Counted from the first letter of the stretch, positions 26,947-35,253 are shown. The stretch is 64,000 bases of DNA from Janibacter cremeus (GCF_013409205.1 NZ_JACCAE010000001.1:1860001-1924000), one strand, 5' to 3'. The notes: a model not told the origin generated them from the sequence alone. Made by a program: numbers and translations.

Positions 26947-26997
26947 GACATGGCGAGGGGCCGCTACTTCTCAGAAGTAGCGGCCCCTGACCATGTC
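26947..26997. terminator. Long hairpin between convergent amidase and DUF3830 genes
   Basis: A palindrome with 16-bp arms (26956-26971 and 26973-26988), extended outward by a further 7 bp (GACATGG/CCATGTC) after a 2x2 mismatch. It has no U tract. The segment CATGGCGAGGGG is shared with the hairpin at 5649-5705. Confidence 0.75.
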
Positions 26998-27015
26998 TCG
27001 GATCGGAGGGGTCGG

Positions 27016-27513
27016 TCAGGCCCGGGCGAAGAGCAGTCGCTCCCCGGCGAAGCCGTTGCGCCACAGGTCATTGCACGCTTCGGCCATCTCGGGCAGGCCC
27101 TCCTCGATCGCGCCGAAGACGGACCCGGGCACCCAGCCCAGGTCGCCGTTGATGAGCAGGTTGTTGCGCCCGTAGAAGATCGCCAGGTCGCTCGCCCCCT
27201 GCTCGGCATGCGCCGTCGAGCCCGGGTCGTACCCGTAGGCGGGGTTGCCGATCTCCCATGGCTCGAAGTCGAAGAGGCACACGTCCCCCGGGATCGGGGT
27301 GATCGTCGGGTTCTCCCGCCGCGGGGCCGCGGTGATCCGGGGGACGAGTGTGTAGACCTCGTTGCGCGCGTACTTGGCGTGGAAGGCGTCACTACCCGCC
27401 GGTAGCGCGTCCCACACCGCCTCGCACGTCAGCGGTGCCTCGTCGTCGAGCAGCCGTGCCCGGCAACTCACCCCCCGCGACTCGAGCGTGATCGTGAAGT
27501 ACCGGGCCACCAC
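27016..27513 (-). CDS. DUF3830 family (cyclophilin-like) protein
   Basis: A 165-residue protein resembling the DUF3830 family, a small cyclophilin-like fold of unknown function that often occurs beside amidases and Asp/Glu racemases. Recognisable parts are CRARLLDDEAPLTCEAVWDALP, HAKYARNEVYTLVP, PIPGDVCLFDF and SDLAIFYGRNNLLIN. The GTG start lies 1 bp after the aminotransferase stop with an AGGTGTGAGG-like site overlapping that gene, so it is the second gene of an aminotransferase operon. Conservation of context suggests a role in the same pathway. Confidence 0.75.
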   Translation of the reverse strand: MVARYFTITLESRGVSCRARLLDDEAPLTCEAVWDALPAGSDAFHAKYARNEVYTLVPRITAAPRRENPTITPIPGDVCLFDFEPWEIGNPAYGYDPGSTAHAEQGASDLAIFYGRNNLLINGDLGWVPGSVFGAIEEGLPEMAEACNDLWRNGFAGERLLFARA

Positions 27514-27514
27514 C

Positions 27515-28756
27515 TCACACCTCCGCCAGGACCTCGGACCAGATGCCCAGGGCCTCGTCGACCTGCTCGGAGGTGACCACGAGCGGCGGGATCATCCGCA
27601 CGGTGTTCATGTGCGCGCCGCAGGTGAGCAGGAGCAGGCCCTTGGTCGCCGCGAGCTGCTGCGCCGCCTTGGCCCGCTCGGCGTCGGGCATGCCATCGGA
27701 CGTGGTGAACTCGCTGCCGACGAGCAGGCCGAGGCCGCGCACGTCACCGACGCCGTCGACTGCTGCGGACTTCGCCCCGTCGAGCAACTGGTGACCGCGC
27801 TCGGCCGCATTGGCGACCAGCCCCTCCTCCTCGATGACGCCGAGGGTGGCGACGGCCGCGGCGCAGGCCACGGCGTTGGCGCCGTAGGTGCCACCCTGCG
27901 AGCCGGCCCACGCCTTGCTCATCAGCTCCTCGGTCGCGGCGATGCCGGAGATCGGGAAGCCGGAGGCGATGCCCTTGGCGAGGGTGATGATGTCCGGCTT
28001 CACGTCGAAGTGCTGGTGGCCGAACATCTTGCCCGTGCGCCCGAAGCCCGCCTGGACCTCGTCCATGACCAGCACGATGCCGTGCTTGTCGGCCCGCTCA
28101 CGCAGGCCCTGGAAGAAGGCGGTGTTGCCCGGGACGTAGCCCCCTTCGCCGAGGATCGGCTCGACGATGAAGGCGGCGGTCTCTTCCGGGGAGGTGAGCG
28201 TCGCGAAGATGTAGTCGAGCTCCTGGAGGGCGAAACGGGTCGCCTCCTCCTCGCTCCACCCGTAGCGGTAGGCGGTGGGGAAGGGGGCGACGTGCACCCC
28301 ACCCATGAGCGGCGAGAAGCCCGCCGAGAACCGGGTGCCGGACGTTGTCATCGTCGCCGTCGCGACCGTGCGCCCGTGGAAGCCGCCGTGGAAGACGATG
28401 ACGTTGGGCCGGCCCGTGGCCTGGCGGCTCAGGCGCAGAGATGCCTCGAGCGCCTCGCTGCCGGAGTTGGCGAAGAAGAGCGAGTTGAGGTGCGAGGGCA
28501 GAACCCCGTCGAGCTTCTCCACCAACTCCATGAGCGGCTTGTGCATGACGGTGGTGTACTGCCCGTGGATGAGCTTGCCGGTCTGCTCCTGCGCGGCGGC
28601 GACGACCTTCGGGTGGCAGTGGCCGGTGCTCACGACGCCGATGCCGGCGGTGAAGTCGAGGAAGCGGCGACCGCCGCTGTCGAAGAGCTCGGAGCCGAGT
28701 GCGTGGTCGACGACCACGGGGGTGGCCTGCTTGAGAAGGGGGGACAGCGCTGTCAT
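27515..28756 (-). CDS. gabT: Class III PLP aminotransferase, GABA transaminase type
   Basis: A 413-residue omega-aminotransferase. The PLP lysine is K261 in ITLAKGIASGFP, the PLP-ring aspartate is D232 in MDEVQAGFGRTG, and FANSGSEALEASLRLSR is the phosphate-binding region. GABA aminotransferases convert 4-aminobutyrate to succinate semialdehyde with 2-oxoglutarate. The divergent gene at 28841 encodes a matching semialdehyde dehydrogenase, which supports this reading, although other omega-amino acids are possible. GGAGG precedes the ATG. The GntR operator at 28782 lies in the shared promoter region. Confidence 0.85.
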   Translation of the reverse strand: MTALSPLLKQATPVVVDHALGSELFDSGGRRFLDFTAGIGVVSTGHCHPKVVAAAQEQTGKLIHGQYTTVMHKPLMELVEKLDGVLPSHLNSLFFANSGSEALEASLRLSRQATGRPNVIVFHGGFHGRTVATATMTTSGTRFSAGFSPLMGGVHVAPFPTAYRYGWSEEEATRFALQELDYIFATLTSPEETAAFIVEPILGEGGYVPGNTAFFQGLRERADKHGIVLVMDEVQAGFGRTGKMFGHQHFDVKPDIITLAKGIASGFPISGIAATEELMSKAWAGSQGGTYGANAVACAAAVATLGVIEEEGLVANAAERGHQLLDGAKSAAVDGVGDVRGLGLLVGSEFTTSDGMPDAERAKAAQQLAATKGLLLLTCGAHMNTVRMIPPLVVTSEQVDEALGIWSEVLAEV

Positions 28757-28774
28757 CGATAACCTCCAGGTTGG

Positions 28775-28804
28775 TTGTCTGATTGTTGACAATACTTCTA
28801 GGAT
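28775..28804 (+). promoter_or_regulatory. Promoter of the aldehyde dehydrogenase gene with GntR operator in the spacer
   Basis: -35 TTGTCT (28775-28780), 18-nt spacer, -10 TAGGAT (28799-28804). The spacer holds ATTGTTGACAAT (28782-28793), identical to the site at 24539-24550. This site would block the plus-strand promoter and probably the divergent gabT promoter as well. Confidence 0.65.
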
Positions 28805-28840
28805 GGTGGCAACGGCAAGGACGCGACGAAGGAGCCATCG

Positions 28841-30313
28841 ATGCAGGACACCGAGATCACGCAGGACCGCGAGCGGGAGGCCATCGAGTCGGTGCCCACC
28901 GGCCTCTTCATCGACGGTGAGTGGCAGCCGACGGCCGCGACCCTGCCGGTGATCGACCCGTCCACCGGCACGGTTCTGTGCGAGGTCGCCGACGCGACGC
29001 CGCAGGAGGCGGCCGCCGCCCTCGACGCAGCCGCCGAGGCGCAGTCCGAGTGGGCCGCGACGGCACCCCGGGAGCGCAGCGAGATCCTCTCCCGCGCCTA
29101 CGACCTGCTCTTGCAGGACAGCGAGCGCCTCGCGCTGATCATGACCCTCGAGATGGGCAAGCCCTTGGCCGAGGCCCGCGGCGAGATCAAGTACGCCGCC
29201 GAGTTCTTCCGGTGGTTCGCCGAGGAGGCCGTGCGCATCGACGGCGGGTTCATGACGGCACCCGCCGGCGGGTCGCGCTTCATGGTGTCCAAGGAGCCGG
29301 TCGGTCCGTGCATCCTGATCACGCCGTGGAACTTCCCGATGGCCATGGGCACCCGCAAGATCGGTCCCGCCATCGCCGCCGGGTGCACCTGCGTGATCAA
29401 GCCCGCCTCGCAGACGCCGCTGTCGACGCTCGCGCTGGTCGACATCCTCGAGCGGGCCGGTCTGCCCAAGGGCGTGGTCAACGTCGTGACGACGAGCAAG
29501 ACGGACGACGTGATGACGCCGATGATCCTCGACCCGCGTTCGCGCAAGATCTCCTTCACCGGGTCCACCCCGGTCGGCAAGCACCTGCTCGAGCTCGCCG
29601 CGAAGACCGTCATGCGCACCTCGATGGAGCTCGGCGGCAACGCACCTTTCATCGTCTTCGACGACGCCGACCTCGACGCCGCCGTCGAGGGGGCGATGCT
29701 GGCGAAGATGCGCAACATCGGCCAGGCCTGCACGGCCGCCAACCGGATCCTGGTCCAGCGCCCGGTCGCCGAGGAGTTCTCCCGTCGCCTCACCGAGCGG
29801 ATGGGTGCGCTCGCGATGGGGCGTGGGGTCGAGGACGGCGTCGTCGTCGGGCCGCTGGTCAACCAGGGCGCGGTCGACAAGGTCGAGGAGCTCGTCCAGG
29901 ACGCCGTCTCCCGCGGCGCCACGGCGAAGCTCGGTGGGGAGCCCTCCGACCGGGAGGGCTACTTCTACCCGGCGACCGTCCTCACCGGGGTCCCCGCCGA
30001 CGCCGAGCTCGCGAGCACGGAGATCTTCGGGCCGGTCGCCGCGATCGGGGAGTTCGACACCGAGGAGGAGGCGATCGCGCTGGCGAACGACACCCCCTTC
30101 GGCCTGGTCTCCTACATCTTCACCCAGGGCCTCGACCGGGGCTTCCGGGTCAGCCAGGCGCTCGAGGCGGGCATGGTCGGCCTCAACATGGGCGTCGTGT
30201 CCAACCCCGCCGCGCCGTTCGGTGGCGTGAAGGAGTCGGGCGTCGGCCGCGAGGGTGGCTTCACCGGTATCGACGAGTTCCTGGAGACGAAGTACATCGG
30301 CGTGAAGATGTGA
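28841..30313 (+). CDS. gabD: NAD(P)-dependent succinate-semialdehyde dehydrogenase family protein
   Basis: A 490-residue aldehyde dehydrogenase. The catalytic cysteine is C297 in GQACTAANR, the general base E263 lies in MELGGNAP, and N164 is in TPWNFP. The pattern and length match GabD-type succinate-semialdehyde dehydrogenases, which oxidise the GabT product to succinate. AAGGAG sits upstream of the ATG. It is divergent from gabT with a shared GntR-type operator, so the pair is probably induced together. Confidence 0.85.
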   Translation: MQDTEITQDREREAIESVPTGLFIDGEWQPTAATLPVIDPSTGTVLCEVADATPQEAAAALDAAAEAQSEWAATAPRERSEILSRAYDLLLQDSERLALIMTLEMGKPLAEARGEIKYAAEFFRWFAEEAVRIDGGFMTAPAGGSRFMVSKEPVGPCILITPWNFPMAMGTRKIGPAIAAGCTCVIKPASQTPLSTLALVDILERAGLPKGVVNVVTTSKTDDVMTPMILDPRSRKISFTGSTPVGKHLLELAAKTVMRTSMELGGNAPFIVFDDADLDAAVEGAMLAKMRNIGQACTAANRILVQRPVAEEFSRRLTERMGALAMGRGVEDGVVVGPLVNQGAVDKVEELVQDAVSRGATAKLGGEPSDREGYFYPATVLTGVPADAELASTEIFGPVAAIGEFDTEEEAIALANDTPFGLVSYIFTQGLDRGFRVSQALEAGMVGLNMGVVSNPAAPFGGVKESGVGREGGFTGIDEFLETKYIGVKM

Positions 30314-30330
30314 CTGACGGGTACCCGTCG

Positions 30331-30342
30331 TAACGTGACCGC
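30331..30342 (+). promoter_or_regulatory. Leaderless-type -10 (TAACGT) for the DUF952 gene
   Basis: TAACGT at 30331-30336 ends six bases before the ATG at 30343, just past the gabD stop. Confidence 0.45.
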
Positions 30343-30669
30343 ATGACCCTCCAGCACATCGCCACGGAGTCCGACTGGCACGCGGCGCAGGACGCAGGCA
30401 CCTATCCGGTCTCCACGCGGGGTCAGTTGATCGCGGATGTCGGCTTCATGCACTGCAGCACCCCGGAGCAGACCGCCGGGGTGCTGCAGCGCTTCTACGC
30501 CGACGTCGTCGAGCCGCTGCTCCTGCTCACGCTGGACGAGGCCGCACTGGCCGACCACGGGCTCGAGATTCGCTGGGAGCCGCCGGCCCCGGGAGTGATC
30601 GAAGAGTTCCCGCACATCTACGGCGGGAACTTGCCAGTGGTGTGCGTGGCCGGGGTCGAGCGGCTCTGA
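30343..30669 (+). CDS. DUF952 family protein
   Basis: A 108-residue protein of the DUF952 family. The family pattern is seen in QHIATESDWHAAQDAGTYP, then ADVGFMHCSTPEQTAGVLQRFY and EEFPHIYGGNLP. DUF952 proteins have a fold related to ADP-ribosyltransferases, but no activity is established that I can use here. It stands alone with its own leaderless promoter. Confidence 0.8.
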   Translation: MTLQHIATESDWHAAQDAGTYPVSTRGQLIADVGFMHCSTPEQTAGVLQRFYADVVEPLLLLTLDEAALADHGLEIRWEPPAPGVIEEFPHIYGGNLPVVCVAGVERL

Positions 30670-30677
30670 CCAACGGT

Positions 30678-30758
30678 GTGTCGCGCGGCAGTTCACGCCG
30701 GAGCCGGGCCAGGGCCCGCATGGCCCCGTCTGCGCGTCGCTGAACTGCCGCGCGACAC
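30678..30758. terminator. Long-armed inverted repeat between convergent DUF952 and ybaK genes
   Basis: Perfect 18-bp arms, 30678-30695 and 30741-30758, around a 45-nt loop. No U tract. It lies between two convergent stops, so a bidirectional terminator is likely. Confidence 0.6.
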
Positions 30759-30764
30759 GCGGGG

Positions 30765-31271
30765 TCAGGCCCGGGCGATGCCGGCAACAGTGGCGGAGGT
30801 GAGCGCCACGAGGTCCGAAGGGGGGAGCTCCAGGTCGAGGCCACGTCGCCCCCCGCTGACGAAGATCGTCGCGTGCTCCAGGGCGGAGTCGTCCAGCACG
30901 GTGTTCAGCGCCCGCTTCTGTCCGAGCGGGCTGATCCCGCCGACGACATAGCCCGTCGTCTTCTCCGCCAGGGCGGGGTCGGCCATGGTCGCCTTCTTCG
31001 CGCCGACCGCGGCGGCCAGGGCCTTGAGGTCAAGCTGACCGGTCACGGGGACGATCCCGACGACGAGGCCGTGGTTCGCGGCGAGGTCGGTCCGGGCGAG
31101 GAGCGTCTTGTAGACCTGCTCGGGAGGTGCCCCGATCGCCTCCGCTGCCTCCAGCCCGTAGGACTGCGCCGCCGGATCGTGCTCGTAGGGGTGCTCGGTG
31201 TACCCGACCCCGGCTTCGACCAGGGCGCGGGTCGCGGGGGTGGCGCCGCCCCCCTTCGCTCGTCGTGCCAT
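30765..31271 (-). CDS. ybaK: YbaK/EbsC family Cys-tRNA(Pro)/aminoacyl-tRNA deacylase
   Basis: A 168-residue trans-editing protein that hydrolyses mischarged aminoacyl-tRNA, typically Cys-tRNA(Pro). The conserved lysine is K55 in QVYKTLLAR, and GAKKATMADPALAEKTTGYV and GGISPLGQK are family hallmarks. It lies near alaX, another trans-editing gene. The ATG has CAGGCT ending six bases upstream. The N-terminal AKGGGATP is encoded by a GAAGGGGG copy on its own strand. Confidence 0.88.
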   Translation of the reverse strand: MARRAKGGGATPATRALVEAGVGYTEHPYEHDPAAQSYGLEAAEAIGAPPEQVYKTLLARTDLAANHGLVVGIVPVTGQLDLKALAAAVGAKKATMADPALAEKTTGYVVGGISPLGQKRALNTVLDDSALEHATIFVSGGRRGLDLELPPSDLVALTSATVAGIARA

Positions 31272-31283
31272 GTCCCCAGCCTG
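31272..31283 (-). promoter_or_regulatory. Leaderless-type -10 (CAGGCT) for ybaK
   Basis: On the minus strand CAGGCT (31283-31278) ends six bases before the ybaK ATG. Confidence 0.35.
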
Positions 31284-31309
31284 CCACCGAGGACCTCGCC
31301 ACACGTCGG

Positions 31310-32770
31310 CTAGGTCCCGCAGTAGGTCACGTAGCCGTGCGTGAAGTCGGGGTCGGCGGGCTCGGCGTAGCGCTCCTGCCCCTCCTGCTGCACGAAGGGG
31401 GAGTTGAGCACCTCCAGGAGCTGCTCGAAGGGAGCGAGGTCCCCTGCGTGCGCCGCGGCGAGGGCCTCCTCGACGAGGTGGTTGCGGGGGATGTGGATCG
31501 GGTTGGTCTCGTCCATGATCTCGGCGCTGGACCCGGTCGGCTTGCCTTCGCCCTCGAGGCGGCCCAGCCACCGCTGCCGCCACGTCTCCCATCGCGGCAC
31601 GTCCGTGACCCGGTCCAGGGTCGGTGTCGGCTCCCGGCGCAGCACCCGAGCCAGGTCCCGAAAGAGACCCGTGAAGTCCAGCGCCTCCTCCTTCGCGATC
31701 ACCAGCAGGTCCTCGACGAGCTCGCGGTCCTCGCTCCCCACCCGGACGAGGCCGAGCTTGAGACGGAAGGCGTCCAACCACTCCTGCTCGTAGATCCCGG
31801 TGAACGCCTCGACGCGCTCCTGGGCCTGGGTCATGAGCGCATCCGGTTCGCCGTCGGCCAGCGGCAGCAGGCACTCGGCCAGGCGGGCCAGGCCCCACAT
31901 CGCCATCGATGGTTGCGCGCAGTAGCGGTAGCGCCCCATCGCGTCCACGCTGCTGAAGAAGGTCTGCGGGTCGTAGGCGTCGAGGAAGGCGCACGGGCCG
32001 TAGTCGATCGTCTCGCCGGACAGGGTCATGTTGTCGGTGTTCATCACGCCGTGGATGAAGCCGAGGGACATCCAGCGCGCGACGAGCCGGGCCTGGCGCT
32101 CGACGACCGCCGACAACAGCGCCATCGGGTCGTGCGGCGGCAGGTCGGGGTAGTGCCGCTCGCGGACGTGCTCGACGGCGTCGGCGAGTTGCTCGCGGCT
32201 GCCGCGGGTGGCGATGAGGACGAGGGTGCCGACCCGCAGGTGCGAGGCGGCGACCCGGGTGAGGACGGCGCCGGGGAGTCGGCGCTCGCGCAGTACCTGC
32301 TCGCCGGTCGCGACGGCGGCCAGGGCCCGGGTCGTCGGGACGTCGGCCGCGTACATGAACTCGGCGACGAGGTACTCCCGCAGCACCGGGCCCATGACCG
32401 CGCGCCCGTCACCGGCTCGGGAGAAGGGGGTGCGCCCCGACCCCTTGAGCGCGATGTCCCGGCGTCGGCCGTGGGTGTCGACGACCTCGCCGAGCAGGTG
32501 CGCACGGCCGTCGCCGAGCACCGGGGTGAGCTGCCCGAACTGGTGCCCGGCATAGGCCTGAGCGATCGGCTCCGAGCCCTCGGCGAGGGCGTTGCCTGCC
32601 AGGACCGCCACCCCGTCCGGGGAGCGGAGCGCGGCCGGGTCGAGGCCGAGCTCGACGGCGAGGTCCTCGTTGAGCGCGAGCAGCTCTGGAGCGCTCACCG
32701 GGACCGGGTCGACCCGCACCCCGAGCCAGCCGAGGTCGCGGACGAAGGTGTTGTCGAAGGGCCACCTCAT
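31310..32770 (-). CDS. selO: SelO (YdiU) family protein AMPylase
   Basis: A 486-residue pseudokinase-fold protein that in E. coli transfers AMP to protein hydroxyls and responds to redox stress. Family segments are AQAYAGHQFGQLTPVLGDGRA, LKGSGRTPFSR, REYLVAEFMYAADVPTTRALA, HGVMNTDNMTLSGETIDYGP and the C-terminal YVTYCGT. The C-terminal position that is selenocysteine in some eukaryotic homologues is cysteine here, so no UGA recoding is involved. The name SelO is family-based and does not tie it to the selenium genes 6 kb away. Confidence 0.92.
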   Translation of the reverse strand: MRWPFDNTFVRDLGWLGVRVDPVPVSAPELLALNEDLAVELGLDPAALRSPDGVAVLAGNALAEGSEPIAQAYAGHQFGQLTPVLGDGRAHLLGEVVDTHGRRRDIALKGSGRTPFSRAGDGRAVMGPVLREYLVAEFMYAADVPTTRALAAVATGEQVLRERRLPGAVLTRVAASHLRVGTLVLIATRGSREQLADAVEHVRERHYPDLPPHDPMALLSAVVERQARLVARWMSLGFIHGVMNTDNMTLSGETIDYGPCAFLDAYDPQTFFSSVDAMGRYRYCAQPSMAMWGLARLAECLLPLADGEPDALMTQAQERVEAFTGIYEQEWLDAFRLKLGLVRVGSEDRELVEDLLVIAKEEALDFTGLFRDLARVLRREPTPTLDRVTDVPRWETWRQRWLGRLEGEGKPTGSSAEIMDETNPIHIPRNHLVEEALAAAHAGDLAPFEQLLEVLNSPFVQQEGQERYAEPADPDFTHGYVTYCGT

Positions 32771-32782
32771 CCGTCCACCATC
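32771..32782 (-). promoter_or_regulatory. Possible leaderless-type -10 (GATGGT) for selO
   Basis: On the minus strand GATGGT (32782-32777) ends six bases before the selO ATG. It matches NANNNT only, so support is modest. Confidence 0.3.
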
Positions 32783-32830
32783 GCACGTGCGGTCAACGGC
32801 AACTCCTCCCGCGTCGGGCGAAGCGTGGGC

Positions 32831-33493
32831 TCACGCGTGCTCTGCGGTGTAGCTCAGCTTGAGCTGGCCCTTCTTGGTCCGCACGCGGGTGATCTCGATG
32901 CCGGTGAGGTCGCCCGTGGTGCGCACGTGGGTGCCACCGCACGGGTCGCTCTGGAGGCCCTCGATCGTCACCCTGCGCACCCCGTCGGCGTCGATCTCGG
33001 CCCCATAGGGCAGGTCGGCGCCGACGAGTTCGTGGGCCCGGGCGAGGAGGGTCTCGATCAGGGCAGTCTTGGCCTCCTCGCCGTCCGGGAGGGTGCCACC
33101 GTTCACGTCGTAGAGCAGGAAGGCCTGTCCCGGAGTGTGGCTCAGCCCGACGTTGACGAAGCCGAGGGGCGCCACGCAGGCGTCGAGGAGGTGCCCCGCG
33201 GAGTGGAGTGCGGCATGTCGGCGCCGCACCTCGGGGTCGATCGCGACGTGCACCACGTCGCCGATCGCGGGGAGCGCGCCCTCGGGGTGCAGCCAGACGG
33301 TCTCGGCGTCCTTGCTCACCGATACCGGCCGCATCTCCACGGTGGCGATGTCGTCGGGCTGACCACCCCCCTTCGGATGGACGATGCCGTCGCGCACGGC
33401 GATGCCGGGTGCGGGCTCCTCACGCACCGCGACGACCTGGGTGTCGACGTCGAAGAGGTAGGTGTCCTCCCAGTACCTGCGGTGCTGCTCCAT
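32831..33493 (-). CDS. AlaX-type alanyl-tRNA editing protein
   Basis: A 220-residue free-standing editing domain that deacylates mischarged tRNA(Ala). The zinc ligands are H93 and H97 in RHAALHSAGH and C185 and H189 in DPCGGTHV. The KGGGQPDD segment near residue 41 is the conserved glycine-rich motif and happens to be encoded by a CGAAGGGGG copy. The ATG at 33493 was chosen over a longer open frame because the conserved fold begins immediately after it. Confidence 0.87.
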   Translation of the reverse strand: MEQHRRYWEDTYLFDVDTQVVAVREEPAPGIAVRDGIVHPKGGGQPDDIATVEMRPVSVSKDAETVWLHPEGALPAIGDVVHVAIDPEVRRRHAALHSAGHLLDACVAPLGFVNVGLSHTPGQAFLLYDVNGGTLPDGEEAKTALIETLLARAHELVGADLPYGAEIDADGVRRVTIEGLQSDPCGGTHVRTTGDLTGIEITRVRTKKGQLKLSYTAEHA

Positions 33494-33505
33494 GACGCCA
33501 TTGAA
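33494..33505 (-). promoter_or_regulatory. Possible leaderless-type -10 (TTCAAT) for alaX
   Basis: On the minus strand TTCAAT (33505-33500) ends six bases before the ATG. This is a weak match. Confidence 0.25.
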
Positions 33506-33578
33506 ACAGGAGCGCCACGGCGTCATCCGATGGCGCGACGAGCACCCGCGCGTCACCCGGGTGTGGTAGTGGTCGTTC

Positions 33579-34469
33579 ATGCAGCAGAACCTCCGCGAGT
33601 ACATCGATCGGCTCATGGCCGAGGGGTACACGGTCCGCGACGACCAGGGCGACGACCCGCAGCTGATCGCCCCGGACGGCAAGGCCGTGGAGACGTGGCG
33701 GGAGAACTACCCCTACGAGACGTTGATGACCCGCAACGACTACGACGTGGAGAAGTACCTGCTGCAGATCGAGCTGCTGAAGTTCCAGTACTGGGCGCAG
33801 GACAGCGGGAGGAAGTTCGTCGTCCTCTTCGAGGGGCGGGACGCGGCCGGCAAGGGCGGGACGATCAAGCGCTTCACCGAACACCTCAACCCCCGTGGGG
33901 CGCGGGTCGTGGCCCTGACGAGGCCGAGTGAGCGCGAGGAGGGGCAGTGGTACTTCCAGCGCTACGTCCAGCACCTGCCCACCAGCGGTGAGATCGTTCT
34001 CTTCGACCGGTCCTGGTACAACCGCGCCGGCGTCGAGCGGGTCATGGGCTTCTGCACGGACGAGCAGTACGAGACCTTCATGGACCAAGCACCCCGGGTC
34101 GAGCGGATGCTCTCCGAGGCCGGGGTGCACGTGACCAAGCTGTGGTTCTCGGTGACCCGTCAGGAGCAGCGCACCCGCTTCGCCATCCGCCAGATCGACC
34201 CGGTGCGTCGGTGGAAGCTCTCGCCCATGGACCTGGAGAGCCTCGACAGGTGGGATGCCTACACCGAGGCCAAGGAGGCGATGTTCGAGCGGACCGACAC
34301 CAAGCGCGCCCCGTGGATCGTCATCAAGTCCAACGACAAGAAGCGTGGCCGGATCAACGCGATCCGCTTCTTCCTCAACCAGTTCGACTACGAGGGCAAG
34401 GACACGTCGGTCGTCTACGCGCCGGACAAGAAGGTCGTCGCCCGAGGCAAGAAGATCGTCGGCGACTGA
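33579..34469 (+). CDS. ppk2: Polyphosphate kinase 2
   Basis: A 296-residue PPK2-family enzyme that uses polyphosphate to phosphorylate nucleoside diphosphates or monophosphates. Walker A is EGRDAAGKG at 85-93, the lid-region glutamate lies in PSEREEGQWYFQRYV, and Walker B is LFDRSWYNRA at 141-150. Length is typical of one-domain, class I enzymes. It is divergent from alaX. A weak TAGTGG lies six bases before the ATG. Confidence 0.92.
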   Translation: MQQNLREYIDRLMAEGYTVRDDQGDDPQLIAPDGKAVETWRENYPYETLMTRNDYDVEKYLLQIELLKFQYWAQDSGRKFVVLFEGRDAAGKGGTIKRFTEHLNPRGARVVALTRPSEREEGQWYFQRYVQHLPTSGEIVLFDRSWYNRAGVERVMGFCTDEQYETFMDQAPRVERMLSEAGVHVTKLWFSVTRQEQRTRFAIRQIDPVRRWKLSPMDLESLDRWDAYTEAKEAMFERTDTKRAPWIVIKSNDKKRGRINAIRFFLNQFDYEGKDTSVVYAPDKKVVARGKKIVGD

Positions 34470-34482
34470 CCCCCTACGCCCA

Positions 34483-35163
34483 TCAGGCGGCGGCGTCCAC
34501 GGGAGCGAAGGGGGTGGCCCTGCCCTCCCGGATCCCCGCCCGATGGGCAGCCACCGCCAGCACGACGGCCGCCGCTGCGTAGGCGAGCCCGAAGGCCATC
34601 CGGCCTGACGGTGGCAGGTAGAACTGCGGCAGCACGAGCGCCGCGCCGATGCCCAGTGGCCACGCGGCCCACGACGGTGCCGTCCATCGACCGGAGCGTA
34701 CGGCGCCACTCCATGCGAGGGCCGTGGTGATCCCGCAAACGGCGAGCAGCAGCAGCCCGATGCCGAAGGTCGTCAGCGCTGCCGGGTGCCCACGCACCTC
34801 CTCGACGAGCGCCAACGCCGCCGGGTCGATCAGACCGACGCGGCCGATCGCGTGCAGCCCGAAGGTCTCCGCGCCGAAGTAGGGCAGCACGAGCACCGCC
34901 CCGGCCAGCCCGCTCCACCGGGCGATCGACGTCGTGGTCGTCCCGAGCAGGTCGTCGATGCGCAGCCCCACGCGGGCGAGCTGGACGAGGGCGAGCGCTC
35001 CGGCGAGGTGGGCCACGACCCACCATCCGCTCGCGAACGCCGCGGCGGCCTCGGGTGAGGTCGACGACCCGGCGTCGCCGTAGGGCCGCAGCAGCAGGTA
35101 CGCGACCATGAGCGCGCCGGACGCCGCGGCCGGCATGACCAGGTGGTGGGTGGCTGATCGCAT
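34483..35163 (-). CDS. Membrane protein under TetR control, function unknown
   Basis: A 226-residue protein with about six hydrophobic helices and no family I can name. The ATG at 35163 was chosen because GGAAGG lies 7 bp upstream; an in-frame ATG at 35178 has no site. It is divergent from a TetR gene, and three copies of a palindrome lie between them, two around its promoter TTGTCA-17-TATGGT and one in its leader. It is therefore probably repressed by that regulator and induced by its ligand. It converges with ppk2, with only 13 bp between stops. Confidence 0.7.
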   Translation of the reverse strand: MRSATHHLVMPAAASGALMVAYLLLRPYGDAGSSTSPEAAAAFASGWWVVAHLAGALALVQLARVGLRIDDLLGTTTTSIARWSGLAGAVLVLPYFGAETFGLHAIGRVGLIDPAALALVEEVRGHPAALTTFGIGLLLLAVCGITTALAWSGAVRSGRWTAPSWAAWPLGIGAALVLPQFYLPPSGRMAFGLAYAAAAVVLAVAAHRAGIREGRATPFAPVDAAA

Positions 35164-35182
35164 GGCGATCCCTTCCATGAGT

Positions 35183-35253
35183 GAGAGCGGTGCTCTCGAT
35201 TACGTCAACCATAAGTGAGAGCGCCGCTCTTGACAAGAGCGGCGCTCTCACTT
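35183..35253. promoter_or_regulatory. Three TetR operators, two in a 41-bp perfect palindrome
   Basis: The 15-bp pattern GAGAGCGNNGCTCTC occurs at 35183-35197, 35217-35231 and, inverted, at 35235-35249. The last two form a perfect 41-bp inverted repeat with 19-bp arms (35213-35231 and 35235-35253) around GAC. This arrangement is typical of a divergent TetR-regulated region. Confidence 0.75.
35208..35236 (-). promoter_or_regulatory. Promoter of the TetR-controlled membrane gene
   Basis: On the minus strand -35 TTGTCA (35236-35231), a 17-nt spacer and -10 TATGGT (35213-35208). The spacer coincides with an operator half of the palindrome. Confidence 0.6.

Noticed and set aside
31310..32770. Reading selO as a second selenoprotein.
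   Set aside because: The C-terminal position is a cysteine codon followed by a normal stop; the name comes from the family only.
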